Position numbers and translations under genes: made by a program. From the NCBI GenBank assembly GCA_041946685.1, contig JBHGAV010000051.1, positions 1 through 30,908 on the forward strand: a stretch of 30,908 bases of DNA. Direction: 5' to 3'. The stretch is from JBHGAV01 sp041946685. Its GTDB lineage: Bacteria; Acidobacteriota; Terriglobia; Bryobacterales; Bryobacteraceae. This document shows positions 1 through 8,570 of the stretch, one piece after another; the first letter of the stretch is position 1; every line of letters begins with the position of its first letter. The notes below the pieces were generated by a model that saw only the letters and a list, made by a program, of their open reading frames with translations, had not been told where the DNA came from and ran no database searches.

Positions 1-966
1 TGGGACGGGAAGCTGGGCATGAAGAACTGGGGCTACCACAACCGCACCTACCTGGGAAGACCGGCCAAGCCCGGCGAGTACTACCTCGACTGCACCAATC
101 TCGGCTACGGCGCATACTATTTCCTGCTGGCGTCCGAAATCATAGAAAAGTGCGGCAAACAGAAGCCGGTGTGGCGGAAACTGGGCCTGGACATGTGCGA
201 CTTCTTTGTGGATAACGCTCTGCCCGACGGGACCTACGGCAAGGCATGGAGCCTGGAAGGCGAGTGCCTCGCCCCGGATTGCACCACGGGCGCGCACATC
301 CTTTGGCCCATGATGAAGGCCTACCAGATGACGCGCAACAAGAAGTACCTGGAGTCGGCGCGCCGCGCCTTCCGGACCTACCTGGAGCGCGATCTGGATC
401 GCTTCATCTGCACGGGCAGCGCGGTGGACGCCGATACGATCGACCGCGAGGCGGGCGTTCCGATGTTGTTCGCGGCTTTGGACCTGTACGATGCGACGGG
501 CGAGAAGGAGTATCTGCGCCACGCCGAGCTGGCGGCCTACTACCTGGCGAGCTGGCAATATCACTACGCGCTTCCGTTCCATCCCGACAGCCCGCTTGTG
601 AAGATGGGTTACCAGTGGTTCGGAGGCACGAGCATCACCGTAATGGCTCAAGGCCAGGATCCGTGGGCCTCCATATGGGCGTGGGCATGGCTGCGTCTGG
701 CCAAGCTGACGGGGAACGATATCTGGAGAGACCGTGCGATCCAGGCCTGGAACCAGGGCACCTACGGGATCTCCGACGGAAGCATGGTTGTCCACAACGT
801 TAAGCGCCCCATCGGCAGCCAGTCGGAAGGCTACTCCGTGAGGCTGAGCGCGGCCGACGGACGGCGCTTTTTCGCCGATGCGCGGGACTGGCTGGTCGCG
901 TGGCCCATGGTTCACCGGGGCACCACGCTGATCAACTGGCCCAACTGGAAGGATTTTGAAGGATAG
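1..966 (+). CDS. Six-hairpin glycosidase-like protein, 3' part
   Basis: The reading frame is open from the first base (WDGKLG precedes the first Met at 19), so the gene begins outside the window and the true N-terminus is missing. The visible 320 or so residues are rich in Trp and Tyr and show helical-hairpin repeats such as YYLDCTNLGYGAYYF, TTGAHILWPMMKAYQ, AGVPMLFAALDLYDATG and DPWASIWAWAWLRLAKLTG. This periodic pattern of paired helices is typical of (alpha/alpha)6 barrel glycosidases and related six-hairpin proteins. I cannot assign a GH family or catalytic residues. It probably acts on oligosaccharides or uronides, judging by the GH5-like gene and sugar dehydrogenases next door. The gene ends at 966 and is convergent with the GH5-like gene. 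A diverged copy of its last 17 or so codons lies near 8392. Confidence 0.7.
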   Translation, partial: WDGKLGMKNWGYHNRTYLGRPAKPGEYYLDCTNLGYGAYYFLLASEIIEKCGKQKPVWRKLGLDMCDFFVDNALPDGTYGKAWSLEGECLAPDCTTGAHILWPMMKAYQMTRNKKYLESARRAFRTYLERDLDRFICTGSAVDADTIDREAGVPMLFAALDLYDATGEKEYLRHAELAAYYLASWQYHYALPFHPDSPLVKMGYQWFGGTSITVMAQGQDPWASIWAWAWLRLAKLTGNDIWRDRAIQAWNQGTYGISDGSMVVHNVKRPIGSQSEGYSVRLSAADGRRFFADARDWLVAWPMVHRGTTLINWPNWKDFEG

Positions 967-1153
967 ACGACACGAACTAGAGCGCGGCTGTCAGTCGTCA
1001 GCGTTCATCTCCGGGCTCGGTAGCTGAGAGCCTGTTCAGGAGACCTCCGCGCATGATGCTGGTCTGCTCCGCAATCGGCGGACAGGTACGCGCCAATTCA
1101 GTTCCCGGCGGCGATTCGAGCCGGGGAAGCGTGGCGCCTCAGCGGAGCGAGAT

Positions 1154-2380
1154 CTAGTAGAGAAGGCAGTGCTTCTTTAGCGCCAGCCCCAACTCATAGG
1201 CGAAAGCGCGGATCGCGTCCCGGTCCCGCTTCTCGGGCGGTTGCTCCCGCCAGAACTTGATCTGCGCCGTCGGGGGGATGTACATGGGAACCATGTCGGC
1301 CGCCTCGAGCAGGTTCGCGGCAAATTCGGCCGCGTCCAGGACCTGGTCCGTCGGTGTTCTCGAGTAGTTGAAATCGCTCGGGTTGTCTCTCAGCGCGTCC
1401 TCGATCGCCCTGAGGGCCCGCCTCGCGTGTCCTTCCCGATTCGGGACCGGCCTAATGATCGTGTTCAGGTTGCGATTCCTGAAGAACCCCATCACTGCTG
1501 CGATGGCGGCCGGGTCGCGAACCGTGCCATCTGGATAGAAGAGCCCGTGGATTTCGCCCCAGTACCCCTGGACGATCAGGTTGAACAGATACCAGCCGGT
1601 CTTGTGCTTCTGGGCAATCTCCAGGACTACGTCGTACGGATTCGCGCGCGCAATGCACCCCGTTTCCGTGTTCATCATGGGCTTGCCGAACTTCTTGGAC
1701 ACGGCCTCGGCGATGGTGTAGTTCTCTTCGATGATCGACCGAAGCTCCCTGTAATCGTGAAAGGTGAGCACATCGACGAGGTCGGCGGTGGGTTCGAGTT
1801 CCTTCGCGAATGTGTATCCGATCGTGGTCGCATTCACCGGATCGAGCTTCTTGACGTAGGTGAGGTAGTACCGTAGAAAAGCCGTCACCTCTACTTCTCG
1901 CTGTTTCTTCTCCTCAGCCGATGCCTTGTTGTAGTAGTCATTCGTAAACGGCTCGTTCATGATGTCCCACATCAGCAGGCCGGGCTCATTCTTGACCGCC
2001 TCGACGATGGCCTTCACGTAGGCGTCGCCTCGCTGCCGGAACTCGGGCCTCAGAGTGGCGGGATTCAGGTTGTTCCCGTTGAACAGGATGGGCATGGTCG
2101 AGTAGCCCACGTCGTGCGCGATCCGGATGTAATTCCGCAGCCGTTCAATGTAGGCTTTCGAGTCCTTCTCATAGGCCTGGAAGTTCAGCCAGATTCGCGT
2201 ACTGTTCAGGTTGATCCTCTTTCCGTAACCGAGGTCCCGGCGCAGGGTGGCCTCGTCACCCTGCATGCCATAGTTGACGCCACGGATGAAGCTGTAGTCC
2301 TTCAGCGGCTTCTCTGCCCAAGCTGGTCCAACGGCGACCCCAATGGCGATTCCCATCAATGCGGCAAGACGTATCTTCAT
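1154..2380 (-). CDS. Secreted GH5-like glycoside hydrolase (clan GH-A)
   Basis: The 408-residue product starts with a signal peptide (about residues 1-22, ending PAWAE). It then shows a TIM-barrel glycosidase of the cellulase/mannanase type: the RGVNYG start strand, STRIWLNF, the acid/base motif WDIMNEP with Glu143, a FHDY strand at 208-211, and a nucleophile motif NTETGC with Glu239. The pair of Glu residues fits clan GH-A. I chose the ATG at 2380 over the longer frame to 2425 because AAGGAAAGGAG sits just upstream and the signal peptide begins there. It is probably exported to attack plant or microbial beta-glycans. The substrate cannot be read from sequence. It is convergent with the six-hairpin gene and divergent from the FG-GAP/UnbV gene. 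Confidence 0.8.
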   Translation of the reverse strand: MKIRLAALMGIAIGVAVGPAWAEKPLKDYSFIRGVNYGMQGDEATLRRDLGYGKRINLNSTRIWLNFQAYEKDSKAYIERLRNYIRIAHDVGYSTMPILFNGNNLNPATLRPEFRQRGDAYVKAIVEAVKNEPGLLMWDIMNEPFTNDYYNKASAEEKKQREVEVTAFLRYYLTYVKKLDPVNATTIGYTFAKELEPTADLVDVLTFHDYRELRSIIEENYTIAEAVSKKFGKPMMNTETGCIARANPYDVVLEIAQKHKTGWYLFNLIVQGYWGEIHGLFYPDGTVRDPAAIAAVMGFFRNRNLNTIIRPVPNREGHARRALRAIEDALRDNPSDFNYSRTPTDQVLDAAEFAANLLEAADMVPMYIPPTAQIKFWREQPPEKRDRDAIRAFAYELGLALKKHCLLY

Positions 2381-2602
2381 GGCGCTCCTTTCCTTCGAGG
2401 GGCAGCGATGGTCGCAGCCGGGCACAATTATACACGCTTTGGTGGGATACTCCGGCGGTGGTTTGACGTGAAATGTCGGGCCGTCTGACTGGTTCCTGGG
2501 TTGGAGACGCCGCGCGTGTACACTGGATCATGACCGGTCAGATGTTGTCTGCGTCGCCATCCTTCTGATCGAGCGGATTGAGGAAAACCGGAAGCTTCTC
2601 CC
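2381..2602. promoter_or_regulatory. Divergent intergenic region between GH5-like and UnbV genes
   Basis: These 222 bases separate two divergently transcribed exported-protein genes, so both promoters should lie here. I see the strong Shine-Dalgarno for the GH5-like gene next to 2380 but no convincing -35/-10 pair or operator. Confidence 0.4.
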
Positions 2603-4333
2603 ATGGCAGACCTTAGAGTTGCGAGGTGGCTGAGTGGGCGCCGCACACGCACATTGGCGCTTGCCGTTGCCTGCGTGCCCGTGTTCGTCCTCGGAATTAC
2701 ATCAGGGGAAACCCTCATTCAACCAGACAAGCCGAAGACGTCCACTGCGTCTTCCAGCCGGGCCGGTGCTGCTCATTTTCTTGAAGTTGCGTCCGCCGCT
2801 GGCTTGAGATTTATGCTCGACAACAACGCCACCCCGGAGAAGCGCTATATCGAGACCATGGCGGGCGGGGTTGCTACATTCGATTACAACGGCGACGGCC
2901 GCACCGACATCTTCTTCACGAACGGCGCGGAGACTGCCTCCCTGCGGAAGGAATCCGGCAGGCACGACAACCGCCTGTTCCGCAATGACGGCGGGATGAG
3001 GTTCTCCGACGTCACCGCCCAGGCCGGCGTGGCCGGCGAGGGCTACTCGATCGGCGCCGCAGCGGGGGATTACGACAACGACGGGTACGTGGATCTGTTT
3101 GTCTCGGGGGTGAATCGCAACATTCTCTATCACAATACGGGTGCTGGGAAGTTCGAGGATGTGACGGCGGCCGCGGGAATCAGGAGTGGCCAGTGGGCCG
3201 TCGCTGGCGGCTGGTTCGATTTCGACAATGACGGGTGGCTCGACCTCTTTGTCGTGAACTACGTCCGCTGGTCTCTGATGGAGGACATCTTCTGCGGCGA
3301 CCCCGAAAACAACATACGAGCGTACTGCCATCCCCGATATTTCGGCAAGCTGCCAAACACGCTCTACCGGAATCGTGGCGACGGGACGTTCGAGGACGTT
3401 TCGGAAGAATCCGGCATCGGCGCTCATCCTGGCAGAGGCATGGCGGTAGCCTTCGCCGACTATGATCTTGACGGATGGATGGACGTGTTTGTCACCAACG
3501 ATTATGCCGCCAATTTCCTTTTCCGCAACCGCGGCGACGGCACATTTGAGGAGCGAGGCACGATGGCTGGCGTCGCGCTGCGCGACGACGGTGACTACAT
3601 CTCGAACATGGGGGCGGATTTCCGCGACCTCGACAACGACGGCCTGCCGGACCTGAGCGTGGTGGCCCTTGCCAGCCAAAGTTTCCCGCTGTTCCGCAAT
3701 CTGGGGAAGGGACTGTTTCGGGATGTTACCCTCGCCAGCCAGCTTGGGGGCCTCAGCCTCCGGCGCAGCGGCTGGAGCACCGCGCTGGCTGATTTCGACA
3801 ACGACGGCTGGAAGGACATGTTCGTCTCCTGCTCACACGTGAACGACTTGGTCGAGGCAAGCCAGTACAGGCTGGTCAACGCGCTCTTCATGAACCAGCG
3901 CGACGGGACGTTTATCGACGCCTCCGCAGCAGCCGGATTGAACCGTTCGGTTCCAAAGGTGCACCGGGGAGCCGCGCTCGGCGATTTCAATAGTGACGGC
4001 AGAATGGACGTAGTCGTCTCATCCCAGAATGATCCGGCTGAGCTTTGGGAAAACGTCAGCCCGGGGGAAGCCAACTGGCTCATGCTCAGGCTGCAGGGCG
4101 TCAAGAGCAACCGCGACGGCATCGGCGCGAGGATCCGGGTGGACAATCAGCACAATCAAATGACCACGAGCTTCGGATATGCCTCCTCCAGCCATCAAGG
4201 CGTTCATTTTGGCCTTGGATCAAAGACCGTTGCCGGCGAAGTAGAGATCCGGTGGCCGAGCGGGATCGCCCAGACACTCAAGAACGTGAAGGCCAACCAG
4301 GTGCTGGACGTCCGCGAATCGGCGGGGCGGTGA
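2603..4333 (+). CDS. Secreted FG-GAP/VCBS repeat protein with ASPIC/UnbV C-terminus
   Basis: The 576-residue protein has a hydrophobic N-terminal export segment (about residues 17-33), then at least seven calcium-binding-type repeats: DYNGDGRTD, DYDNDGYVD, DFDNDGWLD, DYDLDGWMD, DLDNDGLPD, DFDNDGWKD and DFNSDGRMD. These mark a beta-propeller of the FG-GAP/VCBS (integrin alpha-like) type. The last 85 or so residues (NWLMLRL, GIGARIRV, HFGLG, EIRWPSG) match the ASPIC/UnbV domain, giving the CRTAC1-like arrangement common in Acidobacteriota and Planctomycetes. Such proteins are extracellular and probably bind carbohydrate or protein; no enzymatic activity is implied. The Shine-Dalgarno before 2603 is weak (GAGGA about 18 bases away), so the start could be a little off. 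Confidence 0.85.
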   Translation: MADLRVARWLSGRRTRTLALAVACVPVFVLGITSGETLIQPDKPKTSTASSSRAGAAHFLEVASAAGLRFMLDNNATPEKRYIETMAGGVATFDYNGDGRTDIFFTNGAETASLRKESGRHDNRLFRNDGGMRFSDVTAQAGVAGEGYSIGAAAGDYDNDGYVDLFVSGVNRNILYHNTGAGKFEDVTAAAGIRSGQWAVAGGWFDFDNDGWLDLFVVNYVRWSLMEDIFCGDPENNIRAYCHPRYFGKLPNTLYRNRGDGTFEDVSEESGIGAHPGRGMAVAFADYDLDGWMDVFVTNDYAANFLFRNRGDGTFEERGTMAGVALRDDGDYISNMGADFRDLDNDGLPDLSVVALASQSFPLFRNLGKGLFRDVTLASQLGGLSLRRSGWSTALADFDNDGWKDMFVSCSHVNDLVEASQYRLVNALFMNQRDGTFIDASAAAGLNRSVPKVHRGAALGDFNSDGRMDVVVSSQNDPAELWENVSPGEANWLMLRLQGVKSNRDGIGARIRVDNQHNQMTTSFGYASSSHQGVHFGLGSKTVAGEVEIRWPSGIAQTLKNVKANQVLDVRESAGR

Positions 4334-4502
4334 AGCGGCAGAGGCTTGGACGCGTTCCGGGCCAGGTTTACAATGGAGATTCCTGTTGTGGCCAAAGTGG
4401 CAGATTGGATCTCCCAGGCTCTGGCGCGCCTTATGTTTCTGTGATCAAGGGGGAAAGAATGACCCGCTAGGTTGAATTCCGGCGCGCAGGAAGGAGGCGC
4501 CA

Positions 4503-5570
4503 ATGAGAGCCGCAGTCTGGCACAAGAGGCGCGACATCCGCGTCGAGTCGTTTCCGGATCCGGGTCCACTGGCTCCAGACGGCCTGAGAGTGCAGGTGGC
4601 TTGGTGTGGGATCTGCGGTACCGACCTCGAAGAATATCTGCACGGGCCTCTCTTTATCCCTGCGGACAAACCCAACCCTCTGACCGGTCGTACGGCGCCC
4701 ATGGTGATGGGGCACGAATTCGTCGGCCTGGTGACCGAGGTAGGCTCCGCCGTCCGCGACCTTCGGCCTGGCGACAGGGTGGCCGTGGACACGCTGCTCC
4801 ATTGCGGAGAGTGCTTCTTCTGCAAGCAGCATCTGGTGCATCTCTGCGAGAAGCTGGCGATTATGGGTCTTTCTACCGATGGCGGCCTCGCCGAGTTCGT
4901 TATCGCACCGCGCTACATGTGCTTCAAGTATCCGCCGACGTTGCCCGATGCTCACGCCGCCCTGGCCGAACCTGCCTCGGTTGCGGTGAGGGCAGTGCGG
5001 CGGGCCCGGCTGACCGGCGGTGAGACGGTCGCCGTCATCGGCGCGGGCACCATCGGGCTGCTCACTCTGGAGGTCGCCCGGGCCATGGGTGCGCGCCGCG
5101 TGATCGTGATTGAGCCTGCACAGAATCGCCAGGCGATTGCCCTGCAGCTCGGCGCGTTTGCGGCGGTAGATCCTCAGGCTCAGGACCCCGTGTCAGAGGT
5201 CCGCCGTTTGACCGGCGGCCTCGGCGCCGATGTCGTGTTCGAATGTGCAAGCAACGTGACGGCCATGGAGATGGCGCCGCTTGTAGCCCGCAAGCAGGGC
5301 CGGGTGGTGCTGGTTGGACTCCACGATGCAGCGGTGCCGATGCAGCTCGTTTCCGTGGTCATCGGTGAGCAGGAGCTCATCGGTTCCTTCTCCCATGTGT
5401 ACGACGAGGATTTCGGGCCGGCCGTGGATCTGCTCGGCACCGGCCGGATCACGGTTGAGCCGTTGATTACAGCGAAGATCGGCCTGGACGACCTCGTGCC
5501 GCGCGGCCTGGAGGAGCTGGCATCGAGCAAGGCTCGTCATCTGAAGATACTGGTATCCCCGCAGACTTGA
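4503..5570 (+). CDS. Zinc-dependent 2,3-butanediol/polyol dehydrogenase-like MDR enzyme
   Basis: The 355-residue product is a medium-chain dehydrogenase/reductase. Catalytic zinc ligands appear in WCGICGTDLEEY and GHEFVGLVTEVG; the structural zinc lobe has the four-Cys pattern CGECFFCKQHLVHLC; the Rossmann motif is GAGTIGLLTLEVARAMGA. The segment NPLTGRTAPMVMGHEF resembles (R,R)-butanediol dehydrogenases, which carry HPLTG..AP...GHEF at this place. It should oxidise a secondary alcohol or polyol with NAD(P)+ in the cytoplasm. AAGGAGG five bases before the ATG supports the start. It runs convergently into the aldehyde dehydrogenase with 13 bases between stops. Specific substrate unknown. Confidence 0.85.
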   Translation: MRAAVWHKRRDIRVESFPDPGPLAPDGLRVQVAWCGICGTDLEEYLHGPLFIPADKPNPLTGRTAPMVMGHEFVGLVTEVGSAVRDLRPGDRVAVDTLLHCGECFFCKQHLVHLCEKLAIMGLSTDGGLAEFVIAPRYMCFKYPPTLPDAHAALAEPASVAVRAVRRARLTGGETVAVIGAGTIGLLTLEVARAMGARRVIVIEPAQNRQAIALQLGAFAAVDPQAQDPVSEVRRLTGGLGADVVFECASNVTAMEMAPLVARKQGRVVLVGLHDAAVPMQLVSVVIGEQELIGSFSHVYDEDFGPAVDLLGTGRITVEPLITAKIGLDDLVPRGLEELASSKARHLKILVSPQT

Positions 5571-5583
5571 GTCGTACGGCGGA

Positions 5584-7029
5584 TCAGTACCTCAGATACA
5601 CGGTCTTGAAGTCGCTGTAGAAGTCCAGGGCCGCCGCGCCCTGCTCCTTCGGGCCAAAACTGGAAGCCTTCGTGCCGCCGAATGGAAGCTGGTACTCCAC
5701 TCCCGCGCTCGGCAGATTCACGGTGAGCAGGCCCACTTCCGCCCGATGGACGTACTCGAAGACCCGCGAGAGATTGGTGGATTGAATGGACGAGCACAGT
5801 CCAAAAGGAATGTTGTTGGCCATCCGGACGGCGTCCTCGAAGTCCTTGGCGCGCATCACCGCCAGCACGGGTCCGAAGATCTCCTCTCGCGCTATGGTGT
5901 GCTCCTCTTCGACGTTGCAGAAGACGGTGGGCTCAACGAAGTATCCTTTGGCCAGGGCGCCGTTGATCAACCTGCGACCGTCGACTACAGGCTGCCCCGA
6001 TTCCTTCCGCCCGATTTCGATGTACTTCAGTATGGTTTCCATCTGTGCCTGGTCCACGCATGGGCCGATCTCGATTCCTGGCTGCATCCCATCTCCGACC
6101 TTCAACTTCCTTGTGCGCTCAGCAAGCGCGGCGACAAACCGGTCGTAGACCGGTTCCTCGACAATCGAGCGACTCGTGGCCGTGCATTTCTGCCCGGTCG
6201 AGAAGAATGCGCCGTTGACTACATTCTCGACTGCCGAATTGAAGTCCGCGTCCGCCAGCACGATGGTCGGGTTCTTTCCGCCCATCTCTAGCTGGATGCG
6301 CAACCGCCGCTTCGATGCCTGTTCGTGCAGCCGGTTGCCGGTCTGGCAGGAGCCAGTGAACGAAACGGCTCTCATGGACTTGGCGTTCACGAGCGCGTCG
6401 CCCAGTTCGGCGCCAGGCCCGGCCACGAAATTGACCACTCCTTTCGGCGCGCCTGCCTCGTGAAGCGCCTCCACAATGCGCCAGGCGCTCAGCGGCGCGG
6501 CGGAGGCAGGTTTCAGCACCACGGTGTTGCCACAGATGAGCGCCGGCGCCAGTTTCCAGGCGGGGATGGCGCTGGGGAAGTTCCAGGGGGTGATCAGCCC
6601 GACCACGCCGATCGGCTTCCGGATGGCGAACATGTGCACTCGATCGCGCTCGGAAGGGACCAACATGCCCGGCAGGCGTGCGCCTTCACCCGCGAAGTAA
6701 CGGATGATGTTGATGGCGCGGCGCACCTCCCCCCTGGCTTCGGGTAGCGTCTTGCCTTCTTCCCGCGTCATCTCAGCGGAGACTTGCTCGAAACGCCTGT
6801 CCAGGATCTCCGCCGCCCCATAGAGGATGTTCCCGCGCGATGGACCGCTGAGGCCCGACCACGCCGGTAAGGCGGCAGACGCTGCAGGGGCCGCATCCTC
6901 GACATCCTGCGGCGAGCCTCGGGCAAACAGTCCGACGATTTCGTCGGTGTTGGCGGGGTTGCGATTTTCGAACGTCGCCACCGGCTTCACCCATTCGCCA
7001 TCGATGTAGTTCGCGAAGATCTCAGCCAT
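5584..7029 (-). CDS. NAD(P)-dependent aldehyde dehydrogenase, ketoglutarate-semialdehyde dehydrogenase-like
   Basis: The 481-residue protein is a full-length ALDH. Landmarks are TPWNFPSAIP (Asn150, oxyanion hole), FTGSCQTG (coenzyme loop), QLEMGGKNP (general base Glu248), GQKCTATSR (nucleophile Cys282) and EEIFGPVLAV. The overall pattern resembles the dioxovalerate/alpha-ketoglutarate semialdehyde dehydrogenases that finish non-phosphorylative pentose and uronate pathways; this subgroup is an inference from resemblance. It is the second gene of an operon behind a zinc alcohol dehydrogenase (15 bases between them), so alcohol to aldehyde to acid oxidation is the natural reading. GGGAG eight bases upstream supports the start. 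Confidence 0.85.
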   Translation of the reverse strand: MAEIFANYIDGEWVKPVATFENRNPANTDEIVGLFARGSPQDVEDAAPAASAALPAWSGLSGPSRGNILYGAAEILDRRFEQVSAEMTREEGKTLPEARGEVRRAINIIRYFAGEGARLPGMLVPSERDRVHMFAIRKPIGVVGLITPWNFPSAIPAWKLAPALICGNTVVLKPASAAPLSAWRIVEALHEAGAPKGVVNFVAGPGAELGDALVNAKSMRAVSFTGSCQTGNRLHEQASKRRLRIQLEMGGKNPTIVLADADFNSAVENVVNGAFFSTGQKCTATSRSIVEEPVYDRFVAALAERTRKLKVGDGMQPGIEIGPCVDQAQMETILKYIEIGRKESGQPVVDGRRLINGALAKGYFVEPTVFCNVEEEHTIAREEIFGPVLAVMRAKDFEDAVRMANNIPFGLCSSIQSTNLSRVFEYVHRAEVGLLTVNLPSAGVEYQLPFGGTKASSFGPKEQGAAALDFYSDFKTVYLRY

Positions 7030-7044
7030 TCCAGGCTCCCGTTC

Positions 7045-8145
7045 TCACGGCACAAGCACAGCCTTGCCGGCACGCCACTGCTGCATCGTTTCGAGCGCCT
7101 CGCTGGCGCGCTCGAATGGAAACCTATGCGTGATCTGGCAGGCAAAACGGTCCTTCCACGCAGTGCCGTCCAGAAGACGAAGGGCCCGGTCCACATGCCG
7201 GGGCTCGAATCCCCAACTGCCTGCCACGCGCAACTGCTTGCGCGTGATCGTGTGCGGGTTGAATGGCACGTCACCGGCGTTGGCGTACTGGCCGAGCACC
7301 AGGAACGTTCCACCGTCCCGGCACAGTTCCATCCCTTCCGGCACGGCGGAGGGATGTCCCACGCATTCCACGATCACGTCCGCACCATAGGATCCGGTCA
7401 ACTCCAGGACAAGCTTGCGGCGCTCCAGCGGGTCCGTCACCTCATCGACGGACACCACGGCATCGGCCCCGAACTCCAGCGCCATATCCAGCCGGTGCTT
7501 CGGGCCGCCGACGATGATGATCTTTCCGGCTCCCGAATGACGCGCGACGGCCAGAGCCGCCATCCCGACCGGTCCCGCACCCTGGATCACCACGACGTCT
7601 CCCCACTCGACCGGCGTGCGCTCCAGACCGTGGATCGCGGTCGTCAAGCCGCAACCCGCCCCGACCATGGCCTCTGTGGGAAGCGAATCCGGCAACCGGA
7701 AAATCGCCGTTCCAGGGCGCAGCAGGATATTCTCCGCGTAGCCTCCGCGCAGATGGGGCGGCTCATCGGCACAATATGAGATTCCGTATGCTTTCCGTGA
7801 GAGACAGCGGGTCGGCTGCCGCTTGACGCGGCAGTAGAAGCACTCCCCACACACGATGGAGCTCGCCCACGTCACCCTGTCGCCTGGGACGAGGGGCGTG
7901 CCCCGCCAGTCCTTGGTGAGCCCCGGACCCAGTTTCTCGACGCGGCCCGCGGCTTCGTGCCCGAGGATCACCGGCACGGGGATGCTCAGTTGCCCCAACC
8001 ACAGATGAACGTCCGTGCCGCAGATGCCTGCCATCTCGACGCGGACCAGGGCACAGCCCGGTTCGGGCTCGGTCGGAACTGGGTAGGTTCGAATTTCCAG
8101 CGGCTGACGGAATTGGGTCAGAACGGCGGCTCTTGCGACGCTCAT
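7045..8145 (-). CDS. Zinc-binding alcohol dehydrogenase (MDR family)
   Basis: The 366-residue enzyme has the catalytic zinc motifs AGICGTDVHLW and GHEAAGRVEKLG, a structural zinc lobe CGECFYCRVKRQPTRC, and the nucleotide-binding motif GAGPVGMAALAVARHSGA. I start it at the ATG at 8145 (MSVARAAVLTQ) because GGAGG lies nine bases upstream; the longer frame to 8202 adds an arginine-rich tail unlike the family. It is the first complete gene of the operon with the aldehyde dehydrogenase. A truncated gene tail (8222-8383) in the same orientation ends 76 bases upstream, suggesting the operon once had another 5' gene. Substrate unknown. Confidence 0.85.
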   Translation of the reverse strand: MSVARAAVLTQFRQPLEIRTYPVPTEPEPGCALVRVEMAGICGTDVHLWLGQLSIPVPVILGHEAAGRVEKLGPGLTKDWRGTPLVPGDRVTWASSIVCGECFYCRVKRQPTRCLSRKAYGISYCADEPPHLRGGYAENILLRPGTAIFRLPDSLPTEAMVGAGCGLTTAIHGLERTPVEWGDVVVIQGAGPVGMAALAVARHSGAGKIIIVGGPKHRLDMALEFGADAVVSVDEVTDPLERRKLVLELTGSYGADVIVECVGHPSAVPEGMELCRDGGTFLVLGQYANAGDVPFNPHTITRKQLRVAGSWGFEPRHVDRALRLLDGTAWKDRFACQITHRFPFERASEALETMQQWRAGKAVLVP

Positions 8146-8221
8146 ACGCCACGACCTCCACGGCAGGCGCCACGCTGCCTCGCGCCCGGCTCGTCTCGTC
8201 AATCATGCATCGAGCCTCGAA

Positions 8222-8383
8222 CTACTGTCGGCCGAGGAAGTGAAGCAAGCGAGTGGGGTCGACATCAGTGCTGTGAAATGGTCGGCGCTTGATCGCGCCA
8301 CGGCACTCCGACAGGCAAACGGTCTTGCCGGCGAGTCGCCCGGTCACCAAAGTCGCTAGATCACCAGGGTTGTAGGCTCCGCA
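8222..8383 (-). pseudogene. 3' remnant of a gene once upstream of the ADH-ALDH operon
   Basis: A 53-codon open frame with protein-like content ends here at a TAG. It contains AYNPGDLATLVTGRLAGK, then GKTVCLSECRGAIKRR and DVDPTRLLHFLGRQ. Most third positions are G or C, and a stop lies directly upstream at 8384-8386 where resemblance to coding sequence ends. I read it as the C-terminus of a gene transcribed towards the alcohol dehydrogenase and cut off near 8384. I do not recognise the family. The opposite strand also has an open frame here, but with poorer third-position bias. Confidence 0.45.
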
Positions 8384-8391
8384 TCAGCCCT

Positions 8392-8465
8392 ATGGTTCAC
8401 CGGGGCGCTACGCTGATGAACTGGCACAACCAAGAAGGATTGCGGGTTCAAGCGGAACGGCGTTA
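8392..8465 (+). pseudogene. Diverged copy of the six-hairpin gene's 3' end
   Basis: Bases 8392-8442 match 907-956 closely, with about five substitutions and then a one-base shift near the end. Translation gives MVHRGATLMNWHN against MVHRGTTLINWPN in the first gene of the window. The frame continues to a TAG at 8463-8465. Nothing upstream of 8392 resembles the rest of that gene, so this is a detached tail, either from a lost paralogue or from a duplication during rearrangement. Confidence 0.6.
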
Positions 8466-8570
8466 GCGGAATTTGAGCACTTGCCCATACTGGACGTTCC
8501 AGTTCAAGATTGTCGGGGCGAGGCTGAAACGCAGCTCTGGCATCAGAGCGAGCGTGGTGCGGTAGGAGGC
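8463..8570 (-). pseudogene. C-terminal remnant, possibly of an outer-membrane barrel protein
   Basis: Between a TGA at 8571-8573 and a TAA at 8463-8465 the minus strand reads 35 codons. They include ASYRTTLALMPELRFSL and then ILNWNVQYGQVLKFR. The alternating polar/aromatic end with a near-terminal Phe resembles the last strands of outer-membrane beta-barrels. Its stop overlaps the stop of the convergent remnant at 8392-8465. It has no start and is too short to function. Confidence 0.4.

Noticed and set aside
8209..8358. Plus-strand open frame (LLSAEEVKQASGVDISAVKW...)
   Set aside because: Protein-like at a glance, but the opposite strand has better third-position bias and fits the operon; only one can be the real remnant.
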